Made by a program: the position numbers and the translations under genes. A stretch of DNA of 64,000 nt from Ensifer canadensis (GTDB lineage: Bacteria > Pseudomonadota > Alphaproteobacteria > Rhizobiales > Rhizobiaceae): the NCBI RefSeq assembly GCF_017488845.2, contig NZ_CP083371.1:1-64000 (forward strand), written 5' to 3'. Position 1 is the stretch's first letter. Each line of letters begins with the position of its first letter. A model generated the notes under the pieces. It ran no database searches. It saw nothing but the letters and a program-made list of their open reading frames with translations, and was not told where the DNA came from. This document shows, in pieces, positions 54,519 through 62,950 of this stretch.

Positions 54519-54560
54519 TGGCCCTCCCGATCCTGAATTCCTGCGGGATCGGGAGAGCCA
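54519..54560. terminator. Bidirectional hairpin between convergent MFS and hydrolase genes
   Basis: TGGCCCTCCCGATCC (54519-54533) pairs with GGATCGGGAGAGCCA (54546-54560): 15 bases with one mismatch and a 12-base loop, 17 bases after the MFS stop and 34 bases after the convergent hydrolase stop. No long T-run on either side, but stem strength and position fit a shared terminator. Confidence 0.65.
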
Positions 54561-54593
54561 TCATTAGGCCCCGTACTCAGCCGCGCTCAAGTC

Positions 54594-55214
54594 TCACTTG
54601 CGCGTCAGTGGCAGGGCCAGGAGCTGATCGGTCGTGACGATATCGCCGAAGGTGTCGTCGATCGAAGCCAGAGCTGCGCGGTGCAGCGCAACATGCGACA
54701 CGGTCTCCCCATCTGCCGTATCGACGTCCCGCGTGGCGCAGGCGTCGTCGGCCACGATCACATTGTAGCCGAGGGGGACGGCATCGCGGGCAGCGCCGGC
54801 CACGCAGGCATGGGTCATCAGGCCGGCAATGATGAGCGTATCGACGCCAGCCTGTTTCAGCCTCTGGTCGATGTCGGTGGTTGGAAACACGCTCACCGAC
54901 GATTTGCGCACCACCGAATGGTTGGCTGATGGCTGGATCTGGTCGTGGAACCGGGAGGTCGCACTGTCCTCGGCAAAGACCGGGCTTCCCGCCGGTGTCA
55001 CGTGCTGGACATGATAGACTCTCATGCCGTCCTGATCAGCACGCTCGATGAGGCGCTTGGCGTTGGAGAGCGCCTTTGCGCCATCCGGGATCGGCATCCT
55101 GCCGCTGAAATATTCGTTCTGAAAGTCGATCACCAGCAGGGCGGTCTTGGCAGGATCGAGACTTTGCGGCGCTGTGGCTCCAGCCATGGTCCGGATGGTG
55201 GGGTGCTGCATCAT
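54594..55214 (-). CDS. Isochorismatase-family cysteine hydrolase
   Basis: A 206-residue cysteine hydrolase. The catalytic aspartate lies in ALLVIDFQNEYFSGR, and the nucleophile cysteine in LIIAGLMTHACVAGAARDAV, followed by VIVADDACATRD. The frame is open far upstream, antisense to the next gene; the ATG at 55214 has AAGGAC upstream and gives the family N-terminus. Members hydrolyse isochorismate, nicotinamide, carbamates or other amides. It is divergent from the GlxA-type regulator that probably controls it. Confidence 0.87.
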   Translation of the reverse strand: MMQHPTIRTMAGATAPQSLDPAKTALLVIDFQNEYFSGRMPIPDGAKALSNAKRLIERADQDGMRVYHVQHVTPAGSPVFAEDSATSRFHDQIQPSANHSVVRKSSVSVFPTTDIDQRLKQAGVDTLIIAGLMTHACVAGAARDAVPLGYNVIVADDACATRDVDTADGETVSHVALHRAALASIDDTFGDIVTTDQLLALPLTRK

Positions 55215-55340
55215 GAAAGCGTCCTTTCGCATCGTTGTTGATGGCGGAAAAATCCTGCATGCGGCGGCTTCGCGAAAGTGGCCAGAATGACAATATGTGC
55301 TAGGTTCTGGCCAATTCATTAGATTGGGATCGCCACGCCG

Positions 55341-56369
55341 ATGCACACCGTTGCCGTCATCGCCTTCGAACGCATCAGCGCCTTCCACCTGTCGGTGCCC
55401 TGCATCGTGTTCGGCGATGAGCTTTTGAAACTCGGAGCGCCCCGCTATCGCCTGTTGATCTGCGGCGAGAATACCGGGTCGGTTGCCACTGGCTCCGGCT
55501 TTCGCATTGAAGTGACGCATGATCTGAGCCACCTGGGGGAGGCCGACACCGTCATCGTGCCGGCCTGGCGGGATCCGGACGAGCGTCCTCCCGAAGCCTT
55601 GCTGCGGAGCGTCAGGGCCGCCCATGCACGCGGCGCGCGGCTGGTCGGGCTTTGCCTTGGTACATTCGTACTGGCGGAAGCGGGCGTGCTGGACGGGCGA
55701 CCGGCATCCACCCATTGGGCCTGGGCGGAGGAGTTCCAACGAAGCTATCCGCGGGTCGCCCTGGATCAGGATGCGCTCTATATCGATGATGGTGACATCC
55801 TGACATCGGCCGGCACGGCCGCGGCCATCGACTGCTGTCTGCATATCGTACGTCGCGATCATGGGGCAGATATCGCCAACCGCGTCGCCCGGCGGCTGGT
55901 GGTGGCGCCGCACCGGCATGGCGGCCAGACCCAATATATCGAGAAGCCAATGCCTGCCGCCGCCGGCGAGGCGCAGCTCGGCGCGACGATCAATTGGGCA
56001 ATCGAGCATCTGGACGAGCCATTGTCGCTCGAAAAGCTGGCGGCGCGGGCCGGAATGAGCCTGCGCAGCTTCACCCGACATTTCAGAAAGACGACCGGAA
56101 CCACCTTTACGCAATGGCTCTTGAACCAGCGGCTGGCGACCGCGCAACGGTTGCTCGAAACCGGATCCTGCTCGATCGACCGGGTCGCAGAGATGGCCGG
56201 CTTCGGCTCAACGGTATCGCTGCGCCAGCACTTTACCCGCGCCTTCTCGATCTCGCCGGCAAGCTACCGCCGGCAGTTCAGGAAGAGACCGGATTTAGGG
56301 AAGCATTACGGTCACGGCTTTCCACTCCGCCATGGCCTTGAGGCGGTGAATATGGATGACCAGCGCTGA
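55341..56369 (+). CDS. GlxA-type AraC-family regulator with DJ-1/PfpI domain
   Basis: A 342-residue regulator: an N-terminal glutamine-amidotransferase-like (DJ-1/PfpI) domain with the elbow GLCLGTFVLAEAGVLDGRPA, and a C-terminal AraC HTH (LSLEKLAARAGMSLRSFTRH, then RVAEMAGFGSTVSLRQHFTR and SPASYRRQF). It is divergent from the cysteine hydrolase gene. The last 20 or so residues after FRKRPDLG are encoded by one copy of an 85-bp repeat, so the natural C-terminus may have been replaced. Confidence 0.87.
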   Translation: MHTVAVIAFERISAFHLSVPCIVFGDELLKLGAPRYRLLICGENTGSVATGSGFRIEVTHDLSHLGEADTVIVPAWRDPDERPPEALLRSVRAAHARGARLVGLCLGTFVLAEAGVLDGRPASTHWAWAEEFQRSYPRVALDQDALYIDDGDILTSAGTAAAIDCCLHIVRRDHGADIANRVARRLVVAPHRHGGQTQYIEKPMPAAAGEAQLGATINWAIEHLDEPLSLEKLAARAGMSLRSFTRHFRKTTGTTFTQWLLNQRLATAQRLLETGSCSIDRVAEMAGFGSTVSLRQHFTRAFSISPASYRRQFRKRPDLGKHYGHGFPLRHGLEAVNMDDQR

Positions 56370-56388
56370 GTGATTGGAGCGTGGTGAA
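56304..56388. repeat. Direct repeat copy A flanking the DUF2254 gene
   Basis: About 85 bases starting GCATTACGGTCACGGCTTTC, roughly 90 percent identical by eye to 58007-58092. On the minus strand both copies end in the same peptide HIHRLKAMAEWKAVTVM (HIQRRK in copy B) just before a TAA, so they look like tails of one duplicated gene. The copy overlaps the end of the GlxA-type gene. Confidence 0.7.
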
Positions 56389-56448
56389 TCCGTGCGCCTG
56401 CCAATCAGGACGTCTCGGACACTGGCTATGCGGATGCGCGAATTTCAG

Positions 56449-57726
56449 TCATGCTTTAGGAGAGCCGCCCAGCCCTTGCGTATCGGCAATATGCGCGAGT
56501 GCTGCGTCTTCGGGGAGCAGGTAGACCTTGTCGATCGTCTGGTCGAGCAGGTTGCGCTCAATGGCCAACGCATCCTTCCGGCTTTCCGGCAGCACCGCTT
56601 CGAGATCGTCGATCATCGCGTGCAGCCGCCTTGCGATCTGCAGATTTTCCGCTCCATAGATCCGGATCTCTCGAAACGTAAGTTGCACGAAATCTTCCCA
56701 GTTCGGCGTCGGGAACACCACACGAAGGCGTCCCTGGGCATCGCGGACGTACTCGTTGCTCAGTTCGCGCCCACCAACGCTGCGTAGCAGTCGCTGCAAC
56801 TGATCAATGGCAAGCACCGCTGTCGTCGGGTCGTTTATAGCCTTCGAAAGCGCCTTGCTGGCGATGTCGACAATAACCCTGAAGGCGAAGGTCGGATCCT
56901 GCTCGATGGTCCGCTCACGCCCGAAGACGACACTGTTGCGAAGGTCTTTGGCTGGTATTGCCTTGGCGCCGCCATAGAGGCGGAACAGTGGCTGCCCGGA
57001 TGAGACAAAATCGCCGACGCGCGCAGCAAGTTCAATCACGCCGTCCGCTCGATGTGCTTGAATGGTCAAGGCCTTCACGTCGACTGCAAGAATGATGTCC
57101 GACGACCCGACATGCAAAACGATGTTTCCCGGCTTCTCGCACGGCTCGTCCGGTTGTGGTCGCTCGTCGGTATCCGACAGCGGGCCAGGATATACCGCCT
57201 CGATAACGGCAAAGCCCTGCTCGGCGACGCGATGAATGATGCTGACGGGACGTAATAGCCGGGCGGAATAATCGATGAAATAGAGGAAGGCAGCCAGCGA
57301 CAGGACGCCAAAGATCCCCGAGATCCACATGATGGGAGACGGAGCCGACGTACTGATGCGACTGATCGCCCCAATGGCGAAGAGCAGGGTGAAGATGAAC
57401 AGGCCCACAGTGAAACGGATCACGTTATCGCGCAGCAGCGTGGTCGCGATGATCCGGGGCGTAAGCTGCCCGCTCGCGATCTGTATGGCGACGAGCAGGG
57501 AACCGAACGTGAAGACGATGAACGAAAGCGCCAGGCTGATAATCGCCTGCATCGCTGCAACCGTACCCTCTGTCTCCAAGGGCCACAACGGCACCCATTC
57601 TGTCCACTGTTCTAATACAAGCACTGCGCGTAAGAAGGCTTGCTGCAGAACGAGCGCGAAGAAAGGCACGACCCACAGCGAGGACCGCATGTAGCTCTTG
57701 AGCGCATACAACTTGTTCCAGCGCAT
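56449..57726 (-). CDS. DUF2254 membrane protein
   Basis: A 425-residue inner membrane protein of the DUF2254 family. Four hydrophobic segments occupy residues 15-165 (for example SSLWVVPFFALVLQQAFLRA and AAFLYFIDYSARLLRPVSII), followed by a cytoplasmic part with RVGDFVSSGQPLFRLYGG, QDPTFAFRVIVDIASKALS and SKAINDPTTAVLAIDQLQRL. Full length. Function unknown; the family is widespread. The gene is bracketed by two 85-bp direct repeats and may have been moved or duplicated as a unit. Confidence 0.85.
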   Translation of the reverse strand: MRWNKLYALKSYMRSSLWVVPFFALVLQQAFLRAVLVLEQWTEWVPLWPLETEGTVAAMQAIISLALSFIVFTFGSLLVAIQIASGQLTPRIIATTLLRDNVIRFTVGLFIFTLLFAIGAISRISTSAPSPIMWISGIFGVLSLAAFLYFIDYSARLLRPVSIIHRVAEQGFAVIEAVYPGPLSDTDERPQPDEPCEKPGNIVLHVGSSDIILAVDVKALTIQAHRADGVIELAARVGDFVSSGQPLFRLYGGAKAIPAKDLRNSVVFGRERTIEQDPTFAFRVIVDIASKALSKAINDPTTAVLAIDQLQRLLRSVGGRELSNEYVRDAQGRLRVVFPTPNWEDFVQLTFREIRIYGAENLQIARRLHAMIDDLEAVLPESRKDALAIERNLLDQTIDKVYLLPEDAALAHIADTQGLGGSPKA

Positions 57727-58209
57727 TTAGCCCCATCCCTCTCGTGTGGCCCTTCGAGCCGGAAACGGTCAAATCTGCCACAAGGGCACCGTACGCGACC
57801 AACTCCCGATACGAGACGATCGGCGCAAGCGACCTGGGGCCTAATATATACTATGCTGTCTCGTCGGGCCGCGAAAATCACAACTTCAGGTCACGGCTTC
57901 TCCCCCGAGCCGCCTCCGCAGCTTGAGCCTTTTTCATAGCCTGCCGAGGTTCTGTCACGTTGTTCGAAAAGGGACGGAATGGAGCATCGGGTCGTGATTT
58001 AGGTGGGCATTACGGTCACGGCTTTCCACTCTGCCATGGCCTTGCGGCGTTGGATATGGATGACGAGCGTTGAGTGTTTGGAGCTTGGTGCAACATGGTG
58101 GTTCATGAGCAGATCGGAAACACAGCGTTCGACCCTCCACTGCTGTCCCTCGAGCCTGTCCTATGCCATCTAGAAGAGTATCAACGACATATTCGCAGGC
58201 GGCACTATC
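57727..58209. other. Intergenic stretch with promoter-like AT patch and repeat copy B
   Basis: Holds the upstream region of the DUF2254 gene, including an AT-rich patch (TAATATATACTATG near 57842), and the second 85-bp repeat. No gene with a recognisable sequence is present on either strand. Confidence 0.5.
58007..58092. repeat. Direct repeat copy B flanking the DUF2254 gene
   Basis: Second copy of the repeat at 56304-56388, same orientation, with about nine differences. Its minus-strand peptide ends KAMAEWKAVTVMPT before TAA, so this copy keeps a few more residues of the same gene tail. Confidence 0.7.
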
Positions 58210-59232
58210 GTGAAGAAAATCGGATTCCTTTCCTTCGGCCATTGGACCCCCTCCTCCCAGTCGCAAACCCGCTCGGCAGGCGATGCGCTTCTGCAGTCTA
58301 TCGACCTTGCAGTTGCCGCCGAGGAGCTCGGCGCTGACGGCGCCTATTTCCGTGTTCATCACTTTGCCCGGCAGCTTGCCTCCCCCTTCCCGCTTCTGGC
58401 TGCCGTCGGCGCAAGGACGAAGCGCATCGAGATCGGCACGGCCGTCATCGATATGCGCTACGAGAACCCGCTTTATATGGCCGAAGACGCCGGTGCCGCC
58501 GACCTGATCTCCGGCTCACGCCTGCAGCTCGGTCTCAGCCGAGGATCGCCGGAACAGGTGATCGATGGCTGGCGATATTTCGGTTATCAGCCGCAGGACG
58601 GCGCGTCGGATGCGGATATGGGCCGCAGCCACGCCGAAGTGTTTCTCGAAGCACTGAAAGGCAACGGTTTCGCCCAACCCAACCCACGGCCGATGTTCCC
58701 GAACCCGCCAGGACTGTTGCGCCTCGAACCCCATTCCGAAGGGTTGCGCGACCGCATCTGGTGGGGTTCCAGTTCGAACGCCACCGCCGTCTGGGCGGCA
58801 AAGCTCGGCATGAACCTGCAGAGTTCGACCCTGAAGGACGATGAGACCGGCGAGCCGTTCCACGTCCAGCAGGCAGCACAGATCCGCGCCTACCGGGAGG
58901 CGTGGAAGGAAGCGGGCCACACCCGCACGCCGAGAGTTTCCGTCAGCCGCAGCATCTTCGCCATCGTCGATGATCGCGACCGCGCATATTTCGGCCGAAG
59001 CGGCAAGGAACAGGATACGATCGGCTTCATCGACGAGAACACAAGGGCGATCTTCGGCCGGTCTTATGCGGCCGAGCCTGATGTGCTCATCAAGCAGCTC
59101 GCCGGGGATGAGGCCGTCGCCGAAGCCGATACGCTGCTGCTGACGGTGCCGAACCAGCTCGGCGTCGACTACAATGCGCACGTCATCGAGGCGATCCTGA
59201 AGCACGTGGCGCCCGCACTCGGCTGGCGTTGA
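58210..59232 (+). CDS. LLM-class flavin-dependent oxidoreductase
   Basis: A 340-residue luciferase-like monooxygenase using FMNH2. Typical elements: KIGFLSFGHWTPSSQSQTRS at the start, AEELGADGAYFRVHHFARQL, RIEIGTAVIDMRYENPLYMA and LISGSRLQLGLSRGSPEQVI. The GTG at 58210 gives the family N-terminus. Single gene; substrate unknown. It precedes the second copy of the structured intergenic repeat. Confidence 0.9.
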   Translation: MKKIGFLSFGHWTPSSQSQTRSAGDALLQSIDLAVAAEELGADGAYFRVHHFARQLASPFPLLAAVGARTKRIEIGTAVIDMRYENPLYMAEDAGAADLISGSRLQLGLSRGSPEQVIDGWRYFGYQPQDGASDADMGRSHAEVFLEALKGNGFAQPNPRPMFPNPPGLLRLEPHSEGLRDRIWWGSSSNATAVWAAKLGMNLQSSTLKDDETGEPFHVQQAAQIRAYREAWKEAGHTRTPRVSVSRSIFAIVDDRDRAYFGRSGKEQDTIGFIDENTRAIFGRSYAAEPDVLIKQLAGDEAVAEADTLLLTVPNQLGVDYNAHVIEAILKHVAPALGWR

Positions 59233-59307
59233 GCGACAAGACGCGTTCGTTCGCACCGGCGATCGAATTCGACTGGCATGAAGATATCCGCGTGCGCCGA
59301 CCTACCG

Positions 59308-59403
59308 CATGTTTCCTTAAATCCAATTCGATTTCAGGATAAAGTTGCGGCCATTTAAAGTGCTGCAGTGACCTTTGCGCGTCCAATAAGACGCGCGGCG
59401 CTG
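59308..59403 (-). repeat. Structured intergenic repeat, copy 2
   Basis: Inverted copy of 37159-37254. Read on the minus strand it begins CAGCGCCGCGCGTCTTATTG and keeps the GCGCGTC/GACGCGC hairpin and the AAAGGTC linker. The second half is more diverged, but still ends with GGAAACATG. It also lies between convergent genes. Confidence 0.7.
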
Positions 59404-59424
59404 TCGTCGGCGCACACGGGCTTC

Positions 59425-59856
59425 TCATGCCAAACTGACGTCGAGTGTTATCGGAACCGCACCAAGTGCCTTTGACACCGGGCATCCCGCTTTCGCCTTG
59501 TTTGCCAGCTCAGTGAATTTTGCCAGATCCGCGCCCGGCACACGGCCCTTCAACGCCAGGTGGATAGCCGTGATGGCAAAGCCATCGGCGACGGACTCAA
59601 GCGTGACCTTGGCGGTCGTCTCCATGCTGTCGGCCGTCAGGCCAGCCTCCCCAAGGATCAGTGACAACGCCATGGTAAAGCAACCGGCGTGAGCCGCACC
59701 GATGAGTTCCTCCGGGTTGGTACCCGCGACGCCTTCGAAGCGCGCTGCAAAACCATACGGATACTCCTTGAGCGCGCCGCTCTGCGTCGAAATCTGACCC
59801 TTACCGTCCTTGAGACCGCCGGCCCATTTCGCCGATCCTGTGCGATTGATCTGCAT
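59425..59856 (-). CDS. OsmC-family peroxidase
   Basis: A 143-residue thiol peroxidase of the OsmC/Ohr superfamily that reduces organic peroxides. The two redox cysteines are in IGAAHAGCFTMALSLIL and NKAKAGCPVSKALG, and the N-terminal RTGSAKWAGGLKDGKGQIST is OsmC-like. GAGGAGAAGAGC precedes the ATG. Likely stress-induced. Convergent with the luciferase-like gene. Confidence 0.9.
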   Translation of the reverse strand: MQINRTGSAKWAGGLKDGKGQISTQSGALKEYPYGFAARFEGVAGTNPEELIGAAHAGCFTMALSLILGEAGLTADSMETTAKVTLESVADGFAITAIHLALKGRVPGADLAKFTELANKAKAGCPVSKALGAVPITLDVSLA

Positions 59857-60178
59857 GCTCTTCTCCTCAGGGTGAAATCCACAGGCACCAGATAGAGCAG
59901 TGGCGTCGGATTGGTATGTGTGGATAGCTTACGCTGCTACCCGCCAGCGCCCGAATACACGGCTTGCGGCCCAGCAAACGGGCGCAACGTAACGGATTGC
60001 CGGTTTCGCCCCTCCGCCATGCACCGTGGCCAAGCGTTCAACCGGGAAAATTATTCCACCTATGATTGGTCCCGAGCCAAACGGTTGCTTATCCTCTGTC
60101 ACAACCTTGACTAATTTGTCGCCGTTGCGGAAGTTTCCTCCCGAACGCTCTGCTCCATCAATCAATCGAGTGTGAATC
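59857..60178. other. Intergenic region between divergent OsmC and symporter genes
   Basis: Probably holds the two divergent promoters. No coding sequence or clear operator is recognised. Confidence 0.4.
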
Positions 60179-61537
60179 GTGTCCCAAGCCACTATCAAAT
60201 CCCTGCCGAAGCCGTTTTTCATGTCCTTCGGTTTCCAAGTTCTGGCAGCCATGGTCATTGGACTGCTGCTCGGCCTCATCGCCCGAAACATGGGCGTCGA
60301 TGCGGCCGGCAACCCCAACTGGTTGACCGTGACGCTCCAGACGATCGGCTCCATCTTCGTGCAGCTTCTGCGCGCGTTGGTCCCGCCGCTCGTGTTCACG
60401 GCGATCGTTGCCTCCATTGCCAATCTGGCGACGCTTCAGAATGCAGCGAAGCTCGTCTGGCAAACCCTCCTCTGGTTCGCGATCACCTCGTTCATCGCTG
60501 TCATCATCGGCATCGCGCTCGGCCTCATCATCCAGCCAGGCGTCGGCTCGGCGGTGTCGCAGGAGGCTGCCAAGGCGCCGTCCTATGCCGGCTCATGGCT
60601 TGATTTCCTCAAGGGCCTGGTTCCCGGCAACATGCTGGGCCTGGAGGCAAGCACCAAGCTGACGGAAGGAAGTGCCAGTACGTCGTTGAATTTCAACGTG
60701 CTGCAGATCCTCGTTGTTTCCATCGCCTTTGGTGCCGCCGCGCTGAAAGCAGGCGAAGCGGCCAAGCCCTTCCTTGCCTTCAACCAGTCGCTTCTCGCGA
60801 TCGTCCGCAAGATCCTCTGGTGGGTCATTCGCCTGACGCCGATCGGCACCATCGGCCTGCTCGGCCGCGCCGTGGCGCAATATGGCTGGGGAACGCTGGC
60901 GCAACTCGGCTGGTATGCAGCTGCTGTCTATATCGGCCTCGCCATCGTGCTCTTCGTCGTCTATCCCGCGCTGCTGATCGCGCATGGCCTGAAGCCATCG
61001 CGCTTCTTTGCCGGTGCATGGCCGGCAATCCAGCTCGCGTTCGTCTCGCGCTCCTCTGTCGGCACCCTGCCTGTCACCGAAACCGTGACGGAGAAGAGCC
61101 TCGGCGTGCCGCGCGAGTTTGCCGCCTTTGCCGTCCCGCTTGGCGCTACGACCAAGATGGATGGTTGCGCGGCGATCTACCCGGCAATCTCGGCGATTTT
61201 CATCGCGCAATTCTTTGGCGTACCGCTCGGGCTGCAGGAATATGTGCTGATCATCTTCGTTTCCGTGCTCGGCTCGGCCGCGACTGCCGGCCTGACGGGG
61301 GCGACCGTCATGCTGACGCTCACCCTGTCGACGCTTGGCCTCCCGCTCGAAGGTGTCGGCCTGTTGCTTGCCATCGACCCGATCCTCGACATGGGCCGCA
61401 CTGCCGTCAACGTCGCCGGACAGGCGTTGGTGCCAACGATCGTCTCCAAGCGCGAAGGCATTCTCGACGAGACCGTCTACAATGCCGGCAAGTCCATAGA
61501 GGATCCGGAACCGGCTGTAGGCCTCCAGACGGCCTGA
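60179..61537 (+). CDS. Dicarboxylate/glutamate:cation symporter (SLC1/DAACS family)
   Basis: A 452-residue inner membrane symporter for C4-dicarboxylates or acidic amino acids. Family signatures: SRSSVGTLPVT (serine-rich hairpin 1), PLGATTKMDGCAAIYP, and DPILDMGRTAVNVAGQ in helix 8. It resembles GltP/GltT-type carriers about as much as DctA, so the substrate is left open. The GTG at 60179 has only a weak GAG upstream; an ATG at 60221 is an alternative but would trim the first helix. A terminator follows. Confidence 0.88.
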   Translation: MSQATIKSLPKPFFMSFGFQVLAAMVIGLLLGLIARNMGVDAAGNPNWLTVTLQTIGSIFVQLLRALVPPLVFTAIVASIANLATLQNAAKLVWQTLLWFAITSFIAVIIGIALGLIIQPGVGSAVSQEAAKAPSYAGSWLDFLKGLVPGNMLGLEASTKLTEGSASTSLNFNVLQILVVSIAFGAAALKAGEAAKPFLAFNQSLLAIVRKILWWVIRLTPIGTIGLLGRAVAQYGWGTLAQLGWYAAAVYIGLAIVLFVVYPALLIAHGLKPSRFFAGAWPAIQLAFVSRSSVGTLPVTETVTEKSLGVPREFAAFAVPLGATTKMDGCAAIYPAISAIFIAQFFGVPLGLQEYVLIIFVSVLGSAATAGLTGATVMLTLTLSTLGLPLEGVGLLLAIDPILDMGRTAVNVAGQALVPTIVSKREGILDETVYNAGKSIEDPEPAVGLQTA

Positions 61538-61555
61538 TTGGATTCACACCCAGAG

Positions 61556-61578
61556 GAAGCCGGCATCTCGCCGGCTTC
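61556..61578 (+). terminator. Rho-independent-like terminator of the symporter gene
   Basis: GAAGCCGGC and GCCGGCTTC form a perfect 9-bp stem with loop ATCTC, 18 bases after the stop. It is followed by only a short T stretch. Confidence 0.8.
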
Positions 61579-62017
61579 TTGATTCTATTGCCTGGCTAAA
61601 CCGCTCGGTGCCTCGGATCATTTGCGGCAGTCTCGTTCTCACATGAGTGCTGGTTCAAGCTTCCACCGGCACGGTTTGGCGCGCGCCAGCCAAACCGCCT
61701 GCATTATCCTGAGGTTGAGCAGCGCTTGTCGCACGACCGCGATGTTGCAGTTCGAGGAACCTGCGCACGCACCGGCTTCTAAGGTGGCTGCAACGCCTCG
61801 CATCGATAGCGTCAGTGAAGCAGGACCGAAGGTCGGCTACCCCAAATCGTGGCAGATCATTCCGAACTCAAGACTGGCGGATTGCCGGTAATACTCGCGC
61901 TTCAATCAGCGCGTTTGAATTACTATCAGCAATACCGTAGAGTTGTTATCTGCCAGCGATTGGAATACTGAATGGCCGTGATTTCTGCCTTAACAGCACG
62001 TGACAAGCGGAGCTTGA
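61579..62017. other. Stretch without a recognisable gene
   Basis: A 90-codon open frame at 61622-61891 has no family-like sequence or ribosome binding site. The AT-rich part 61895-61960 probably carries the promoter of the acetyltransferase gene. Confidence 0.4.
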
Positions 62018-62485
62018 ATGCCGGTCATCTTCCAACGGATAAATGAAGACCACGCGTTGCGGGCGGCGGCCATCATCGTGAAGGCATATATCGGGCCGCC
62101 TTGGAACGAGGCGTGGACCTTGGAGAGAGCGACGGCACGGATGGGCGAGTTGTCGACCACTCCTGGTTGGCTCGGCGTCGGGGCATTGGAAAATGGCGCG
62201 TTGCTTGGCTTTGCGATCGGCCTCCCCCATACGTCGGCGGCCGGCAGGGGCCTGTACATTCCTGAAATCGCGGTTCTGCCTTCTCACCAGGGACGTGGCA
62301 TCGGCAAGCAACTGCTAAGATTTCTTGAGGCTGAAGCCTTGAGTTCCGGCTTTTCGAGCGCGTGGCTTTTGTCGCAAAGTGAGGGCGCCACTGCCGAATA
62401 CTATAAGGCGAGCGGCTACAATCAGGCTACGAAGCTCAGGATTTATTCAAAGCCGCTAAAGTGGAGTCCTGAGTCAGCGCGCTGA
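62018..62485 (+). CDS. GNAT-family N-acetyltransferase
   Basis: A 155-residue acetyltransferase. The acetyl-CoA loop is HQGRGIGKQL near residue 90, preceded by the strand LYIPEIAVLPS, and followed by the late motif AEYYKASGY. No neighbour suggests the substrate. Start ATG at 62018 agrees with the family length; GGAGCTTGA lies just upstream. Confidence 0.85.
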   Translation: MPVIFQRINEDHALRAAAIIVKAYIGPPWNEAWTLERATARMGELSTTPGWLGVGALENGALLGFAIGLPHTSAAGRGLYIPEIAVLPSHQGRGIGKQLLRFLEAEALSSGFSSAWLLSQSEGATAEYYKASGYNQATKLRIYSKPLKWSPESAR

Positions 62486-62698
62486 TGATTTGTGATGTAA
62501 CCGGCCCGTGCCTGAGTTCGCTTGGATGATTGCTAGGCATCCCCCGCGCTGCATACGCTCTGGCGCCAGCAGTCCAAACTCGGGGCGTACCAAGTCACGC
62601 CGAGGCTTCACACCAGCATTGCGCTGCACCTTGACCCCATGGCCGAGACAATCCACGCCTTCAGCCAGGCTTGTGCTGCCGTTTTTTAAGCCGGCGCC

Positions 62699-62917
62699 CT
62701 ACCCTTCGTAGTGCCCCGACGACGCGGCGGCAGCCGACTTGACGACCAACGCCACGTCGGCCCCCTTGATCACGCTCACCCCGGCGGCACGTAGATCGGC
62801 AACCGTCTTCAGTCCCCCGGCCTTCGGTGAATCCAGCGGCTCGACGCTGCGAGCCTTCAGATCGACAATCCAAAGGCCGTCCTCACCTTCGATACCTATC
62901 ACAACAACTTTGGCCAT
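62699..62917 (-). CDS. Small hypothetical protein
   Basis: A 72-residue protein, MAKVVVIGIEGEDGLWIVDL, then SVEPLDSPKAGGLKTVADLR and GADVALVVKSAAAASSGHYE. GAGGGGAATACGG precedes the ATG. Codon usage and the ordered beta-rich start suggest a real gene, but I do not recognise the family. Confidence 0.6.
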   Translation of the reverse strand: MAKVVVIGIEGEDGLWIVDLKARSVEPLDSPKAGGLKTVADLRAAGVSVIKGADVALVVKSAAAASSGHYEG

Positions 62918-62950
62918 CCGTATTCCCCTCTCACTATGGATCTGCTCGGT

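Noticed and set aside
55215..56147. Long upstream extension of the cysteine hydrolase frame
   Set aside because: Antisense to the GlxA-type regulator; the family N-terminus and ribosome binding site place the start at 55214.
61622..61891. 90-codon frame between the symporter and acetyltransferase genes
   Set aside because: Serine/arginine/alanine-rich composition of a random frame, with no start signal.
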